Assembly: GCA_900544725.1 (NCBI GenBank) | Contig: UQWK01000002.1 | Location: 1 to 64,000, forward strand | Direction: 5' to 3' | Length of the DNA: 64,000 bases | Source: an uncultured Collinsella sp. | GTDB lineage: Bacteria; Actinomycetota; Coriobacteriia; Coriobacteriales; Coriobacteriaceae | In this document: positions 24,132 through 33,280 of the stretch, in pieces | Numbering within the stretch: position 1 is the stretch's first letter | Layout: every line of letters begins with the position of its first letter | Position numbers and translations under genes: made by a program | The notes under the pieces: generated by a model | Seen by the model: only the letters and a program-made list of their open reading frames with translations | The model's database searches: none | Told to the model about the DNA's origin: nothing

Positions 24132-24938
24132 CTACCAAACACGTGCGATAGCAAGGCCATCGACTGCCGCAGCGCCGGCACGCTTGAGCTCCGCCGAGGC
24201 TGCTGCCATGGTCGCGCCCGTGGTGATAACGTCATCGATAAGCAGCAGGCGGCGGCCGTGCACGTCCTCAACCGTCTCGTACATGCCTTGGGCACGCTCG
24301 CGACGCTCCTCACGACCGAGTTCGCGCTGGTCGCCATGCCCGTACTTGACGAGGGCATCGAGCAGGGGAACACCCGACAGCTCGCAAAATGGGCGCGCAA
24401 TGGCCTCCATATGATCAAAGCCACGCCGCCGAAACGCTGCCGCCGTCGCAGGCACAAACACCACCGCATCCGCACCGGACAGCACACCTCCTAAGCGATC
24501 GGGCGCTACGACCTGGGCGTGCAGGGCGGTGTCGTAGAGCAGCTCCGCCAGATACGGAGCCAGACGTCGCTCGCCCGCATCCTTGTACGCTTTAATGATG
24601 CGCGGCAGCGGATGCGCATAGACGGCGCACGCCAGGCAGCGGTCGAGCGCCTCCGACATTGCCGAGGACGTGCCCTCGACCGAACATTCAGTGCACAGCA
24701 AATCCCCAAACGGGGCGCCGCATCGGGTGCAGCTATGACGTGGGTCGATGAGCGTGAGCGCAGCCAGGCAGTCTTGGCAAATAAGCGCACCGGCGCGCTC
24801 GCAGCCGGCACATCGTGTTGGCGACAATGCCTCGAGCGCCTCGCGTGCCACCCGCTCGGCAAACGGCAGCAATTCGTCCGCAAACGGTAGGGCGCCGGCA
24901 CCCTGCAGACGGCTCAATTTGTTCAGATGGCTCTTCAA
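24132..24938 (-). CDS. comF: ComF-family phosphoribosyltransferase-like protein
   Basis: A 268-residue protein with an N-terminal zinc finger (CAGCERAGALICQDCL, then CTRCGAPFGDLLCTEC) and a C-terminal type I phosphoribosyltransferase domain with the PRPP loop LLLIDDVITTGATM (~230-243) and FRRRGFDHMEAIAR. ComF-type proteins take part in DNA uptake or processing of imported single strands in competent bacteria; in non-competent species the role is unclear. No other com gene is near. A palindrome lies between its start and ricT. Confidence 0.88.
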   Translation of the reverse strand: MKSHLNKLSRLQGAGALPFADELLPFAERVAREALEALSPTRCAGCERAGALICQDCLAALTLIDPRHSCTRCGAPFGDLLCTECSVEGTSSAMSEALDRCLACAVYAHPLPRIIKAYKDAGERRLAPYLAELLYDTALHAQVVAPDRLGGVLSGADAVVFVPATAAAFRRRGFDHMEAIARPFCELSGVPLLDALVKYGHGDQRELGREERRERAQGMYETVEDVHGRRLLLIDDVITTGATMAAASAELKRAGAAAVDGLAIARVW

Positions 24939-24941
24939 GAC

Positions 24942-24977
24942 ACAACCCTCCCTACGTTCGGTCGCAAGGAGGGTTGT
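24942..24977. terminator. palindrome between ricT and comF
   Basis: ACAACCCTCC pairs perfectly with GGAGGGTTGT around a 16-nt loop. It has no T-run and lies only 3 bp before the comF start codon, so an attenuator role is as possible as termination. Confidence 0.4.
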
Positions 24978-25040
24978 TGATTCAGCGCTATGGTACCCCG
25001 ACGCGATTGGGGTAAGGCGGGTTAAATCCGCTCGCGGGCG

Positions 25041-26741
25041 TTATTCGCCGGCGGGCGGTTGTGGTGCGGCCGAAGACGGGGTCGAGCCCTCGCCACCATC
25101 CTGGCGCGGCTTGCGGGAACGGCGACGGCGACGGCGCTTTTGACCCTGGTCGGCCGAGCCCTCGCCACCGCGATCCTCGCGCGGCTCGCGCTCGTCGCGA
25201 GCGGCGCCACGCGAAGCCTTAGCAGCCGCTCCCCCGCCATCTCCGGGACGACGGCGCGTGACCTTGACCTCGCCATCCGAGACCTGATCGGCCACGGAGG
25301 GCACTGAAGGCTTCTGCTGCGCGCCCGAGGAATGGCGACGGCGCGGACGCGGCGCGCGCTCCTCCTCGCCACGTGACTTGCCGCCCTTGTCGACAGGCGC
25401 ATCGGAGGCCGAGGGACCCTTGGAAGCGGCACCAGCCTCGCGAGCAGCTGCGGCGCGGAAGGCGTCCTCGCGCTCCTCGCTCGACAGATGACGGCGGCGA
25501 CGTCGTGTGGGGTTCATACCACCGCCGCGATTCTGCTGCTGGGGCTGCTGAACCTCGCGCTCGCGGGAAACGTTCTTGCCCGCGGCCGCAGCCTCGGTAG
25601 CATCACCCGAGCCCGCGCGCTTGCGACGACGACGGCCACCAGCGGCCTCCTCGGCCTCGGGCGTTGCGGCATTGCCACGGCCCTTTCCGCGGCCACGGCC
25701 CTCGCCCTGCCCCTGACCGGCGCGAGCATCGGAATCGGCATCGCGACGACGGCGCTTGGGCATCGACGTGCCAGCAAGACGGTCGGCGCTCGACAGGCCA
25801 TCGCCCACGTCGACGCCGTTCTCGCGATCGAGTTCCATGAGCGCCAGGCGCATCTCGGGCGACTCGATGCGCTCGAGCACGTCACGCGTCACGCAATCGG
25901 GGCGGCAGTTGCAGCCCTGCTCGGCGGCCTTCTTTTTGCAGCCCTCCGAGCAGGTCATATCGGCCAGGTTGACCTTAAAGACCTTGCCGTTCTCCAGGCG
26001 CAGCACCAGCTGCTCACGCGGCGTGTCATATTCCTGAATACGCGCCTTGCCGAGCGGCGTATCGATGAGCGTCTTCTTTTTGGGCGCACGGCTCTTAAAG
26101 TCCTTGTACGCTTCGAACTCATAGCGCAGGCAGCACATCAGGCGGCCGCAAACGCCGCTGATCTTGGAGGAATTGAGCGGCAGGTCCTGCTCTTTTGCCA
26201 TGCGGATCGAGACGGGCTCAAACTGTCCGCCAAAGCGCGTGCAACAGAGCTCCTGGCCGCACTGGGCATAGCCGCCCACCAGGCGAGTCTCGTCGCGCAC
26301 GCCGATCTGGCGCATGTCGACGCGAATGTGCAGCGTCGAGGACAGATCCTTGACGAGCTGGCGAAAATCGACGCGCTCCTCGGCGGCAAAGTAGAACACG
26401 GCCTTCTCGCCGCCAAACAGGTACTCGACGCCGACTGGCTTCATCTCGAGGTCGAGCTCTTTGACCAGACGGCGGAAATCGACCATGGCCTCGTCGCCCT
26501 GGATGGCCAGGTCATCGGCAAGCTGCAGGTCGATGTCGCTCGCCACGCGCAGCACGGGCTTGAGCGGCTGACCGATCTCGTCTTGCGGCACCTCGAAGGG
26601 ATCGGCCGTAACCAAGCCGATCTCGGTTCCGCGCTCGGTGGAGCAAATGGCATAATCGGCCTCGAGGATATCCAGGTCCTGCGGGTCAAACCACAGGTCG
26701 CGCGAGGCGTAGGTAAACTTAACGGGTACGACTAACGGCAT
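25041..26741 (-). CDS. ricT: RicT/YaaT-like PSP1-domain protein with long basic disordered tail
   Basis: A 566-residue protein. Residues ~1-285 are the PSP1/RicT module with its cysteine clusters (YAQCGQELCCTRFGGQF, SGVCGRLMCCLRYEFEAY, then CSEGCKK and CNCRPDC), which in Bacillus RicT bind an Fe-S cluster within the RicA-RicF-RicT complex that assists RNase Y. Residues ~320-566 are low complexity: Arg/Gly/Ala/Glu-rich with runs such as KRRRRRRSRK, likely disordered and possibly RNA-binding. Typical RicT is ~275 residues. It overlaps holB by 10 bp; holB-ricT is a conserved neighbourhood. Confidence 0.85.
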   Translation of the reverse strand: MPLVVPVKFTYASRDLWFDPQDLDILEADYAICSTERGTEIGLVTADPFEVPQDEIGQPLKPVLRVASDIDLQLADDLAIQGDEAMVDFRRLVKELDLEMKPVGVEYLFGGEKAVFYFAAEERVDFRQLVKDLSSTLHIRVDMRQIGVRDETRLVGGYAQCGQELCCTRFGGQFEPVSIRMAKEQDLPLNSSKISGVCGRLMCCLRYEFEAYKDFKSRAPKKKTLIDTPLGKARIQEYDTPREQLVLRLENGKVFKVNLADMTCSEGCKKKAAEQGCNCRPDCVTRDVLERIESPEMRLALMELDRENGVDVGDGLSSADRLAGTSMPKRRRRDADSDARAGQGQGEGRGRGKGRGNAATPEAEEAAGGRRRRKRAGSGDATEAAAAGKNVSREREVQQPQQQNRGGGMNPTRRRRRHLSSEEREDAFRAAAAREAGAASKGPSASDAPVDKGGKSRGEEERAPRPRRRHSSGAQQKPSVPSVADQVSDGEVKVTRRRPGDGGGAAAKASRGAARDEREPREDRGGEGSADQGQKRRRRRRSRKPRQDGGEGSTPSSAAPQPPAGE

Positions 26742-27859
26742 TTCAGTGCCTTCCTGATATCGAACAGCATGACCTCGATGGCCAACTGGGGAGTAACGTT
26801 TCTGGCGATGTTGCGCTCGGCGGTCGCGACCGCCTCGAGCGCCTGGGTGGCACCCGCAACATTGGTCGCGGCGGCAAGCCGACCGATCGTGTCGCGCACA
26901 TCCTCGTTCACCACGTCGGCTGCCTCGTCCTGAAGTGTCAGCAGCACGTCGCGCATGAGCGTCCGCGCGCTCGCCAGCGCTTCCATGATACCCGAACGCT
27001 CGCGCGCGTTGAGTTCGCGCTTGTTGCGGTCCTCAAGCTGCTTCAATGCTCCACGCGACAGGTAGTCGGCGTTTTGCTCGAGTACCTTTTCCTGCGTGGA
27101 CTTGACCTCGGCAAGCGGCGCCTTGACGGCGACGATGAGCGACTTGGCGCGACTGAGCACGTCGGCCTCGTCGGCGGCTATGAGTGAGTCGATGGCACGG
27201 ACCATCTGACGGCGGGCGTCCTGGCGCTCGGCGCTCTTAAGAAACTCGATGCCGCGTGTGGGGCTTCCCGCCACGGCGACCGCCATGCGGCAACGCGCAG
27301 GGTCCTGACCGGTGGCGCGGCTCACGGCCTGCGCGGCGACGGCGGGCGACACCAGCCGAAACGGCACGCACTGGCAGCGGCTCACGATGGTGGGCAGCAT
27401 CACGTCTGCCGAGGTGCCCAGCAAGATGAACATAACGCCCTCGGGCGGCTCCTCGAGTGTCTTGAGTAGTGCGTTGGCGGTGTTGGCACGCAGTTGCTCG
27501 GCACGGTCGATGATGTAGACCTTGGCCTTGGCACGGATGGGCGCCAGTGGCACGTCATCGAGCAGCTCGCGGGTCTGGGCAATGAGGTAACCCGTGGCGC
27601 TCTCGGGCGTGTAATAGTGCACGTCGGGGTGCGTATGGCGGGCGACGCGCACGCAGCTATCGCATGAGCCGCAGCCATCCTGCTCGCACAGGAAGGCTTG
27701 GGCGAGCGCCCACGCGGCGTCGAGCTTGCCCGCGCCGGGCGCGCCCAAAAACAGGTAGGCGTGCGATGCGCGACCGCTAGCGACGGCATTGGTCAAAAAG
27801 TCGCGCACGCGCTCTTGGGTGTCGAGCTTGGCCAGCAGGCTTGCCTGAGCGGGGGCCAT
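26732..27859 (-). CDS. holB: DNA polymerase III delta' subunit
   Basis: A 375-residue clamp-loader protein of the AAA+ family. It has the P-loop-like FLGAPGAGKLDAAWALAQAF, zinc-binding cysteines CEQDGCGSCDSC, the sensor block IIDRAEQLRANTANALLKTLEEPP and SRCQCVPFR. The P-loop reads GAPGAGKLD, as expected for a delta' subunit with weak or no ATPase. The ATG at 27859 has AAGGAGG 10 nt upstream, inside the end of tmk. It loads the sliding clamp during replication. The order tmk-holB-ricT is shared with many Gram-positive genomes. Confidence 0.93.
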   Translation of the reverse strand: MAPAQASLLAKLDTQERVRDFLTNAVASGRASHAYLFLGAPGAGKLDAAWALAQAFLCEQDGCGSCDSCVRVARHTHPDVHYYTPESATGYLIAQTRELLDDVPLAPIRAKAKVYIIDRAEQLRANTANALLKTLEEPPEGVMFILLGTSADVMLPTIVSRCQCVPFRLVSPAVAAQAVSRATGQDPARCRMAVAVAGSPTRGIEFLKSAERQDARRQMVRAIDSLIAADEADVLSRAKSLIVAVKAPLAEVKSTQEKVLEQNADYLSRGALKQLEDRNKRELNARERSGIMEALASARTLMRDVLLTLQDEAADVVNEDVRDTIGRLAAATNVAGATQALEAVATAERNIARNVTPQLAIEVMLFDIRKALKCR

Positions 27860-27860
27860 G

Positions 27861-28544
27861 TTACTCGGCCTCCTTGGCAAGCGCGGCGGCGACGGCTTCC
27901 TGCGGAATGTCGAGACCGTACGCGCGAACCTGCTCGACCGTCTTCTCGAAGACTTCCTCGACGGTCGTAGTGGCGTCGATGAGCTTTACGCGGTCTGGCT
28001 CCTCGGCAGCAATTGCGCAAAAGCCCTGGTAGACACGCTCCTGGAATGCCATGCCTTTTGCCTCCATGCGATCTGCCGCACCACGGGCTGCCATGCGCAG
28101 CGCCGCCTGCTCGGGCGTGATGTGATAGACGAGTGTGAGCGCCGGGTGCGTACCCGCGACGGCCAGGTTGTTGGCGTCGCGCACTATCTGGCGATCGAGG
28201 CCATCGGCAAACGCCTGGTAGCAGGTCGTGGAATCGTAGAAGCGATCGCACAGGACCACCTTGCCGGCCGCAAGGGCGGGGGCTATGACCTCGTGCACCA
28301 ACTGGGCGCGCGCCGCCTCGTAGAGCAGCAACTCGCAGGTGTCGCCCATCGCTGTATTGGCGGGGTCGAGCAGCAGAGCACGGATCTTTTCGCTGATGGC
28401 AGTACCACCCGGTTCGCGCAGGCTCACAACCTGGTGGCCAGCGAGCTCGAGCGCACGGGCAAGCAGGCGCGCCTGCGTAGATTTACCAGCGCCATCGACG
28501 CCCTCGAGCGTGATAAAGCTATGTTGAGCGGGCTCAAAAGCCAT
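27861..28544 (-). CDS. tmk: thymidylate kinase
   Basis: A 227-residue dTMP kinase. It carries the P-loop FITLEGVDGAGKSTQARLLA (~10-29), the REPGGT substrate loop, VVLCDRFYDSTTCYQ and the lid region RMAARGAADRMEAKG. It makes dTDP for DNA synthesis. It is first in the tmk-holB-ricT run, with holB starting 2 bp after its stop. The last ~25 residues (IPQEAVAAALAKEAE) extend slightly beyond the typical end. Confidence 0.95.
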   Translation of the reverse strand: MAFEPAQHSFITLEGVDGAGKSTQARLLARALELAGHQVVSLREPGGTAISEKIRALLLDPANTAMGDTCELLLYEAARAQLVHEVIAPALAAGKVVLCDRFYDSTTCYQAFADGLDRQIVRDANNLAVAGTHPALTLVYHITPEQAALRMAARGAADRMEAKGMAFQERVYQGFCAIAAEEPDRVKLIDATTTVEEVFEKTVEQVRAYGLDIPQEAVAAALAKEAE

Positions 28545-28651
28545 GGGCGCAGCCCCTTCCTACAAGGCGCGTAAATGCAGATATATCAACCAAGCCATGA
28601 TACCCCAGTGCTCGGCACGTCCCAAATCCCACCTAGCCAATGGCTACTCAG

Positions 28652-28715
28652 GCGGCAGTTAGGGACGTTCCTAAACTGCCGGCCGAAAAGGAACGTCCTC
28701 AACTGCCGGCTTTTT
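28652..28715. repeat. REPIN-like inverted pair of GGGACGTTC repeats
   Basis: GGCAGTTAGGGACGTTCCT and then AAACTGCCGGC is followed by an inverted partner ending CAACTGCCGGCTTTTT. Each half is itself palindromic. It lies between tmk and the zinc-ribbon gene. Close copies are at 29768-29827 and 57817-57887. Confidence 0.75.
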
Positions 28716-28769
28716 GGGGTGCTGGGTATAATCGTCGTATTGCATTGAAATGTGGCGAAAGGAGTGGCA

Positions 28770-29750
28770 ATGTCTCGGTATTGCGCCTCGTGCGGCAAGC
28801 TTCTTGCAGATGATGCCAAGTTCTGCACCTCGTGCGGTGCACCCGTTGAGCAAACAGCCGCGAGCGATAGCCAGCCCGCTTTTGAGCAGACCGGCTCCCT
28901 TGATACGCCGCAAGCCAAGGCGGACGACTCCCTCGCCTATAGCCCCGACCCCGCCGCAAGGACCGAGGCCGTCGAGACCACGCAGCGCATACCCGTCGCG
29001 AGCGGCTCGCCCCAACAGCAGCCGGTTCCCGCATACGTGCCCGCTTCGCCACAGACCCCCGCTCCCAAAAAGAGCGGCACCGGGCCGCTTATCGCCGTTA
29101 TCGTTGTGCTGGTGGCGATCATCATCGCCCTGGTCATTTTCTTTGTGATCAAGCCTTTCGACAACGCCGGTACGCAGACGACCGCCGAGGTTACCAAGCT
29201 GCACCACGATGTTGACGATGATGACCTTGAGCCTCTCGGCGATCCCAATAGCCTTTACGACGATGACGATGATGACGAGGATGGCGGCGAAGCAACGCTC
29301 TCTGAGCAGAACCTCTACCGCCGACTGAGCGAATACTACGACCTGCTCGAAGATCTCGACAGCCAGGTCCGTGGCTGCGCGCAGAACTTCAACGGCAACT
29401 ATCTGGAAGAGGATCGAACCACCCGTCAAAATCTCGCCGACGTCGCCGAGCGCACGGAGGACACCATCGAGCAGTATTACGACATCGTCGAGGACCTGGA
29501 CGTCCCGACGAGCTCCAAGAACTACAGCTCCTGGAAGGACATCATCGCCCTGTACGACGACCTGGATCACCGCATTGACGCAATCTGTGATGCCTGGGAG
29601 ATCAGCCTGAAATACGCCAAGCCTGCGGACCACAAGAATGAGATCGTGGCGCCGCTGTCGCGCGACAACGTGGCGGGCACCAATGACAATAAGTACCGCC
29701 TAGACTTTGAGGAGCGCTATCCCGGCGCCAAGCCTGTCGAGGTGAACTAG
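28770..29750 (+). CDS. zinc-ribbon membrane protein
   Basis: A 326-residue protein: N-terminal zinc ribbon (YCASCGKLLADDAKFCTSCG, two CxxC pairs), a Pro/Ala/Gln-rich linker to ~108, one membrane segment (PLIAVIVVLVAIIIALVIFF, ~112-131), an acidic stretch with DDDDDDED, and a helical outer domain (LYRRLSEYYDLLEDLDSQV). The order, ribbon inside and helical domain outside, recalls Gram-positive envelope-stress or regulator-like zinc-ribbon proteins, but I cannot name a function. The ATG at 28770 has AAAGGAG 6 nt upstream. It is flanked on both sides by REPIN-like repeats. Confidence 0.75.
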   Translation: MSRYCASCGKLLADDAKFCTSCGAPVEQTAASDSQPAFEQTGSLDTPQAKADDSLAYSPDPAARTEAVETTQRIPVASGSPQQQPVPAYVPASPQTPAPKKSGTGPLIAVIVVLVAIIIALVIFFVIKPFDNAGTQTTAEVTKLHHDVDDDDLEPLGDPNSLYDDDDDDEDGGEATLSEQNLYRRLSEYYDLLEDLDSQVRGCAQNFNGNYLEEDRTTRQNLADVAERTEDTIEQYYDIVEDLDVPTSSKNYSSWKDIIALYDDLDHRIDAICDAWEISLKYAKPADHKNEIVAPLSRDNVAGTNDNKYRLDFEERYPGAKPVEVN

Positions 29751-29767
29751 CGCTTTGTCGTTCCCGA

Positions 29768-29827
29768 GCCGGCAGTTAGGGACGTTTCTAAACTGCCGGC
29801 AGAAAAAGAACGTCCCTAACTGCCGGT
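29768..29827. repeat. REPIN-like inverted pair of GGGACGTTC repeats
   Basis: GCCGGCAGTTAGGGACGTTT plus CTAAACTGCCGGC is followed by AGAACGTCCCTAACTGCCGG, an inverted copy. It begins 18 bp after the zinc-ribbon gene stop. Confidence 0.75.
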
Positions 29828-29830
29828 CAA

Positions 29831-29871
29831 AAAAACGAGCGAGGATCGCGGGGTCCTCGCTCGTTTTTTTG
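29831..29871. terminator. bidirectional terminator between zinc-ribbon gene and topA
   Basis: ACGAGCGAGGA pairs with TCCTCGCTCGT; it has six A before and seven T after, so it works in both directions between the convergent genes. Confidence 0.9.
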
Positions 29872-29892
29872 GGCAATGTTTCGACTGCGCCG

Positions 29893-32487
29893 TTACTTGT
29901 CGGCGGCTGTTTTCTTGGCAGTCGACTTCTTCGCGGTCGTCTTCTTGGCGGCAGTGGCTTTCTTAGCCGTCGTCTTCTTGGCCGCCGTCGTCTTCTTCGC
30001 CGCACTCGCCTTGGTCGCAGTCTTGCGGCCGCGGGCGGGCTTCTTCTCCTTGGTCGGGCAGTCCATGTTGACGCAGATACGCCATGGGCCGCGCGCCGTG
30101 TTGACCACCACGATGGGGGCGCCGCACTCGGGGCAGGTCTCGCCCGTCGCCTCGAGCTTGCCGCGTGCCGGCAACGGATAGCTCACGCCACAGTCGTCGT
30201 AGTTGGTGCAGCGGATAAAGCGCTTGCCGCTCTTTTCGCTCTTATGCGCGATCAGGTCGCCATGGCGTCCGGCCTCGGCACACACTTTGCACTCGCCCAC
30301 CTTAAGGTCGGGCTCGTAGTTGGTGGGGCACGTGGGGTTCACGCAGATCTCGAAGGCCTTCTGGCGGAACGGCTGGCACTTGATGCGCGGCGCGCCGCAC
30401 TCGGGGCACACCGCCGCCTCGCCCTCGAGTGGGCTCACCTTGACGCCGCTCGGCACCGGATAGGTCACGTCGCAGTCGGGCCAACCCATGCAGCCAATGA
30501 AGCTGCCGCGGGTCTTGGCGCTCGTCTTCATGACCAGGTCCTTGCCACACTTGGGGCAGGCGCCCACGCGCGCATCGGCCGTGACGGCGTCGCTGATGGC
30601 GTCGCCCAGCTCCTGCGTATGCTTGAGCAGCTCGTCGAGCACGCCGGCCAGCAGCGCGCGCGAGTGCGTCACGACATGCTCCTCGGTATCCTCGCCACGC
30701 TCCACGCGGGTCATGTCGCCGTCGAGCTCGCTGGTCATATCGGGGCTCGTGATGCGCGGGGCAAACTGCGTCAGCGCGTCGATGATGGCGATACCCAGCT
30801 GGCTCGGCTCCACGGGATCGTTTTTGAGGTAGCGCACGGCATACAGGCGCTCGATGATGCTCGCGCGCGTGGACTTGGTGCCCAGACCGCGCTTCTCCAT
30901 CTCCTGCACGAGCTTGCCCTGGCTGTAGCGCGCGGGCGGCTCGGTCTGCTTGGCCTCGAGCTTAATGTCAAACACATCGACCGTATCGCCCTGCTTCAGC
31001 GGCGGCATCTGCTCGTCGCGCTTAAGGCCGTACGGATAGGCCTCGCGGAAGCCCGGGGTCACGAGCACGTCGCCCGAGGCCACAAACGGCTCGCCGTTGA
31101 CGTCGAGCTCGAGCTTGGTGTTCTCGATGGTCGTGGGACCCATAAGCGTCGCCAGGAAGCGGCGGGCGATGAGGTCGTAGAGCTTGCGCTGACCGCCGTC
31201 GAGCGTGGATGGATCGCCCTCGCCCGTGGGATAGATAGGCGGGTGGTCGGTGGTCTCGACCTTGCCGCGCGTGGGCTTCATGGGACCGGCGAGCACCTTT
31301 TTGCACACCGGCGCCAGCGCCGGGTTGATCTTTGCCAGATCGCTCACCACGGCGCCCAGATCGAGCGTCGCAGGGTACACGGTATTATCGACACGCGGGT
31401 AGCTGATGAGACCGGCCATGTAGAGGGACTCGGCGATGCGCATCGTACGCGCAGGCGAGATGCCCTCGGCCGCGGCGGCAGCCTGCAGCGAGGTCGTCGC
31501 AAACGGCGTGGGCGGCTGCTGCTTACGCGAGCGCTTGGTCACCGCGGCAACGGTCGCCGTCTTGGCGCCGTCGACATGGCCGTACGCCGTCTCGGCAGCA
31601 TCCTTGTCGGTAAAACGCGCCGTCTTGTGCGCGATCTTAAAGCGGTCGTCCTCGGCAGCGCCCTGCGCGGCACCCATGCCGCGAATCTGCCAATAGTCCT
31701 CGGGCACAAACGCCATGCGCTCGCGCTCGCGCTCGACCACCAGGGCGAGCGTCGGCGTCTGCACGCGGCCGGCAGAGCGCACGTTACCAAAGCCGCCGAA
31801 CTTGGCGAGCGTCAGATAGCGCGTGAGCACCGCGCCCCAGATGAGGTCGATGTGCTGACGGCTCTCGCCGGCGTCGGCCAGATTCTGGTCGAGCGTGACG
31901 AGATTATCGAAGGCGTGCGTGATCTCGGCCTTGGTAAACGAAGAGTACTGGGCGCGGGCGACCGGCAAGTCCGGCGCAACCTCGCGCACCTTGTTGAGAG
32001 CATCCGAGCCAATCAGCTCGCCCTCGCGGTCGAAGTCCGTGGCGATGATGACGCTGTCGGACTTTTTAGCGAGGTTCTTGAGCGAACGAATGAGCTCCTT
32101 CTCGGCCGGTAGCTTAATGACGGGCGCCCAGGTGAGATAGGGCAGACTCTCGAGCTTCCAGCCCTTGATGGAGATGCCATCGGCAAGGAACGGCTTGCGC
32201 TTGGTGTCGTACGGCGGGCGGGCCAGGCCATCGGGCATATCGGCCGGCAGCATCTCGCCGTCCTCGGTCACCGAATACCAACCCAACTTTTTATCGAACA
32301 GCACGCTGTCGCAAAAATCGGGCGCCAGGATGTGACCGGCAAGGCCGATGGTCACGCACTCCTCGCCCTTCCACTCAAAACGGTAGATGGCGGTGTTATA
32401 CACCTTGTCCTTTTTGGGCTTGCCCGTGGACAGCCGCTCGGCAATCTGACGCGCGGCGTCGTTTTTCTCGGCGATGATGAGCTTCAA
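29893..32487 (-). CDS. topA: type IA DNA topoisomerase with zinc ribbons and Lys-rich tail
   Basis: An 864-residue topoisomerase. The Toprim domain starts MKLIIAEKNDAARQIAERL, with acidic motif ATDFDREGELIG (~146-157); the active-site tyrosine is in GLISYPRVDN; TRASIIERLY is the conserved helix. At least four C-terminal zinc ribbons (CPKCGKDLVMK, CPECGAPRIKC, CTNYDDCGVSYP, CPECGAPIVVV) bind DNA. The end is a ~45-residue repeat of Lys/Thr/Ala (AAKKTTAKKATAAKKTTAKK), resembling histone H1 tails. The LISYPRVDN form is closer to archaeal-type or topoisomerase III-like enzymes than to E. coli TopA, so a second topoisomerase I elsewhere is possible. Confidence 0.9.
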   Translation of the reverse strand: MKLIIAEKNDAARQIAERLSTGKPKKDKVYNTAIYRFEWKGEECVTIGLAGHILAPDFCDSVLFDKKLGWYSVTEDGEMLPADMPDGLARPPYDTKRKPFLADGISIKGWKLESLPYLTWAPVIKLPAEKELIRSLKNLAKKSDSVIIATDFDREGELIGSDALNKVREVAPDLPVARAQYSSFTKAEITHAFDNLVTLDQNLADAGESRQHIDLIWGAVLTRYLTLAKFGGFGNVRSAGRVQTPTLALVVERERERMAFVPEDYWQIRGMGAAQGAAEDDRFKIAHKTARFTDKDAAETAYGHVDGAKTATVAAVTKRSRKQQPPTPFATTSLQAAAAAEGISPARTMRIAESLYMAGLISYPRVDNTVYPATLDLGAVVSDLAKINPALAPVCKKVLAGPMKPTRGKVETTDHPPIYPTGEGDPSTLDGGQRKLYDLIARRFLATLMGPTTIENTKLELDVNGEPFVASGDVLVTPGFREAYPYGLKRDEQMPPLKQGDTVDVFDIKLEAKQTEPPARYSQGKLVQEMEKRGLGTKSTRASIIERLYAVRYLKNDPVEPSQLGIAIIDALTQFAPRITSPDMTSELDGDMTRVERGEDTEEHVVTHSRALLAGVLDELLKHTQELGDAISDAVTADARVGACPKCGKDLVMKTSAKTRGSFIGCMGWPDCDVTYPVPSGVKVSPLEGEAAVCPECGAPRIKCQPFRQKAFEICVNPTCPTNYEPDLKVGECKVCAEAGRHGDLIAHKSEKSGKRFIRCTNYDDCGVSYPLPARGKLEATGETCPECGAPIVVVNTARGPWRICVNMDCPTKEKKPARGRKTATKASAAKKTTAAKKTTAKKATAAKKTTAKKSTAKKTAADK

Positions 32488-32541
32488 AAGAGGCTCCTAT
32501 CTCGTATCTCTGCGGCTACGCCCGCCCGTATGGCGGCCGAC

Positions 32542-33225
32542 TTACGCCCTTGCTTGCTCAATCTGCCCGATGAGCCAATCGCACCAGGCATCCATGCCCT
32601 CGCCCTTGCGCGCGCTCACGGCAAACCGCGGCGCCTGCGGATTGAGGTCATCGAGTGTCTTAGTATACCTATCCATGTCAAAATCGAAAGCCGGGGCCAC
32701 GTCGACCTTGTTGAGCAACTGCGCGCCGGCGTGCTGGAAGATGCCCGGGTACTTGATGGGCTTGTCGTCGCCCTCGGGCACCGAAAGAATCATGATGGAC
32801 AGGTTCTCACCCAGGTCAAAGTCGACCGGGCAGACCAGGTTGCCCACATTTTCGATAAAGATGACGTCGATGTTCTCCAGACCGACGGCCTGGTCGAACG
32901 CGTCAACGGCCTCCATGATCATGTTGCCCTCGAGGTGGCACAGGCCGCCCGTGTTGATCTGGATGGCGGGCATGCCGGCTTCCTTCATGGTGATGGCGTC
33001 GACATCCGAGGCGATATCGCCCTCGATGACGGCGCAACGCAGGCCTGCCTTGTCGCGCAGGCGCTCGTTGGTACCCAGGATCGTGGTGGTCTTGCCCGAA
33101 CCGGGACTCGACAAGACGTTGATCACATAGGTGTTTGTCTCTTTAAATCGCTGACGCAGTTGATCTGCCAGGCGCTCATTGCGCGACAGAATCGGCAACG
33201 CGATATCAATCGTTTTCTCAGCCAT
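32542..33225 (-). CDS. hypB: hydrogenase nickel incorporation GTPase
   Basis: A 227-residue SIMIBI GTPase. It has the P-loop VLSSPGSGKTTTI (~36-48), the metal-binding GGLCHLEGNM, switch EGDIASDVDA, ENVGNLVCPVDFDLGE and the guanine motif NKVD. HypB delivers nickel with HypA to [NiFe]-hydrogenase. It lacks the N-terminal CxxCGC and His-rich nickel store seen in some HypB. It is last in the tatA-tatC-hypA-hypB run; no hydrogenase structural gene is in the window. The ATG at 33225 has AAGGAG 8 nt upstream. Confidence 0.94.
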   Translation of the reverse strand: MAEKTIDIALPILSRNERLADQLRQRFKETNTYVINVLSSPGSGKTTTILGTNERLRDKAGLRCAVIEGDIASDVDAITMKEAGMPAIQINTGGLCHLEGNMIMEAVDAFDQAVGLENIDVIFIENVGNLVCPVDFDLGENLSIMILSVPEGDDKPIKYPGIFQHAGAQLLNKVDVAPAFDFDMDRYTKTLDDLNPQAPRFAVSARKGEGMDAWCDWLIGQIEQARA

Positions 33226-33280
33226 ACTCGGCACTCCTTACTTTGGCCCCTTTATACCCCGTCCCCAGGTGGCCGGCGAG

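Noticed and set aside
25041..25800. Possible arginine-rich separate gene on the opposite strand
   Set aside because: Long open frames on both strands are expected in this GC-rich region; only the minus frame continues the RicT domain.
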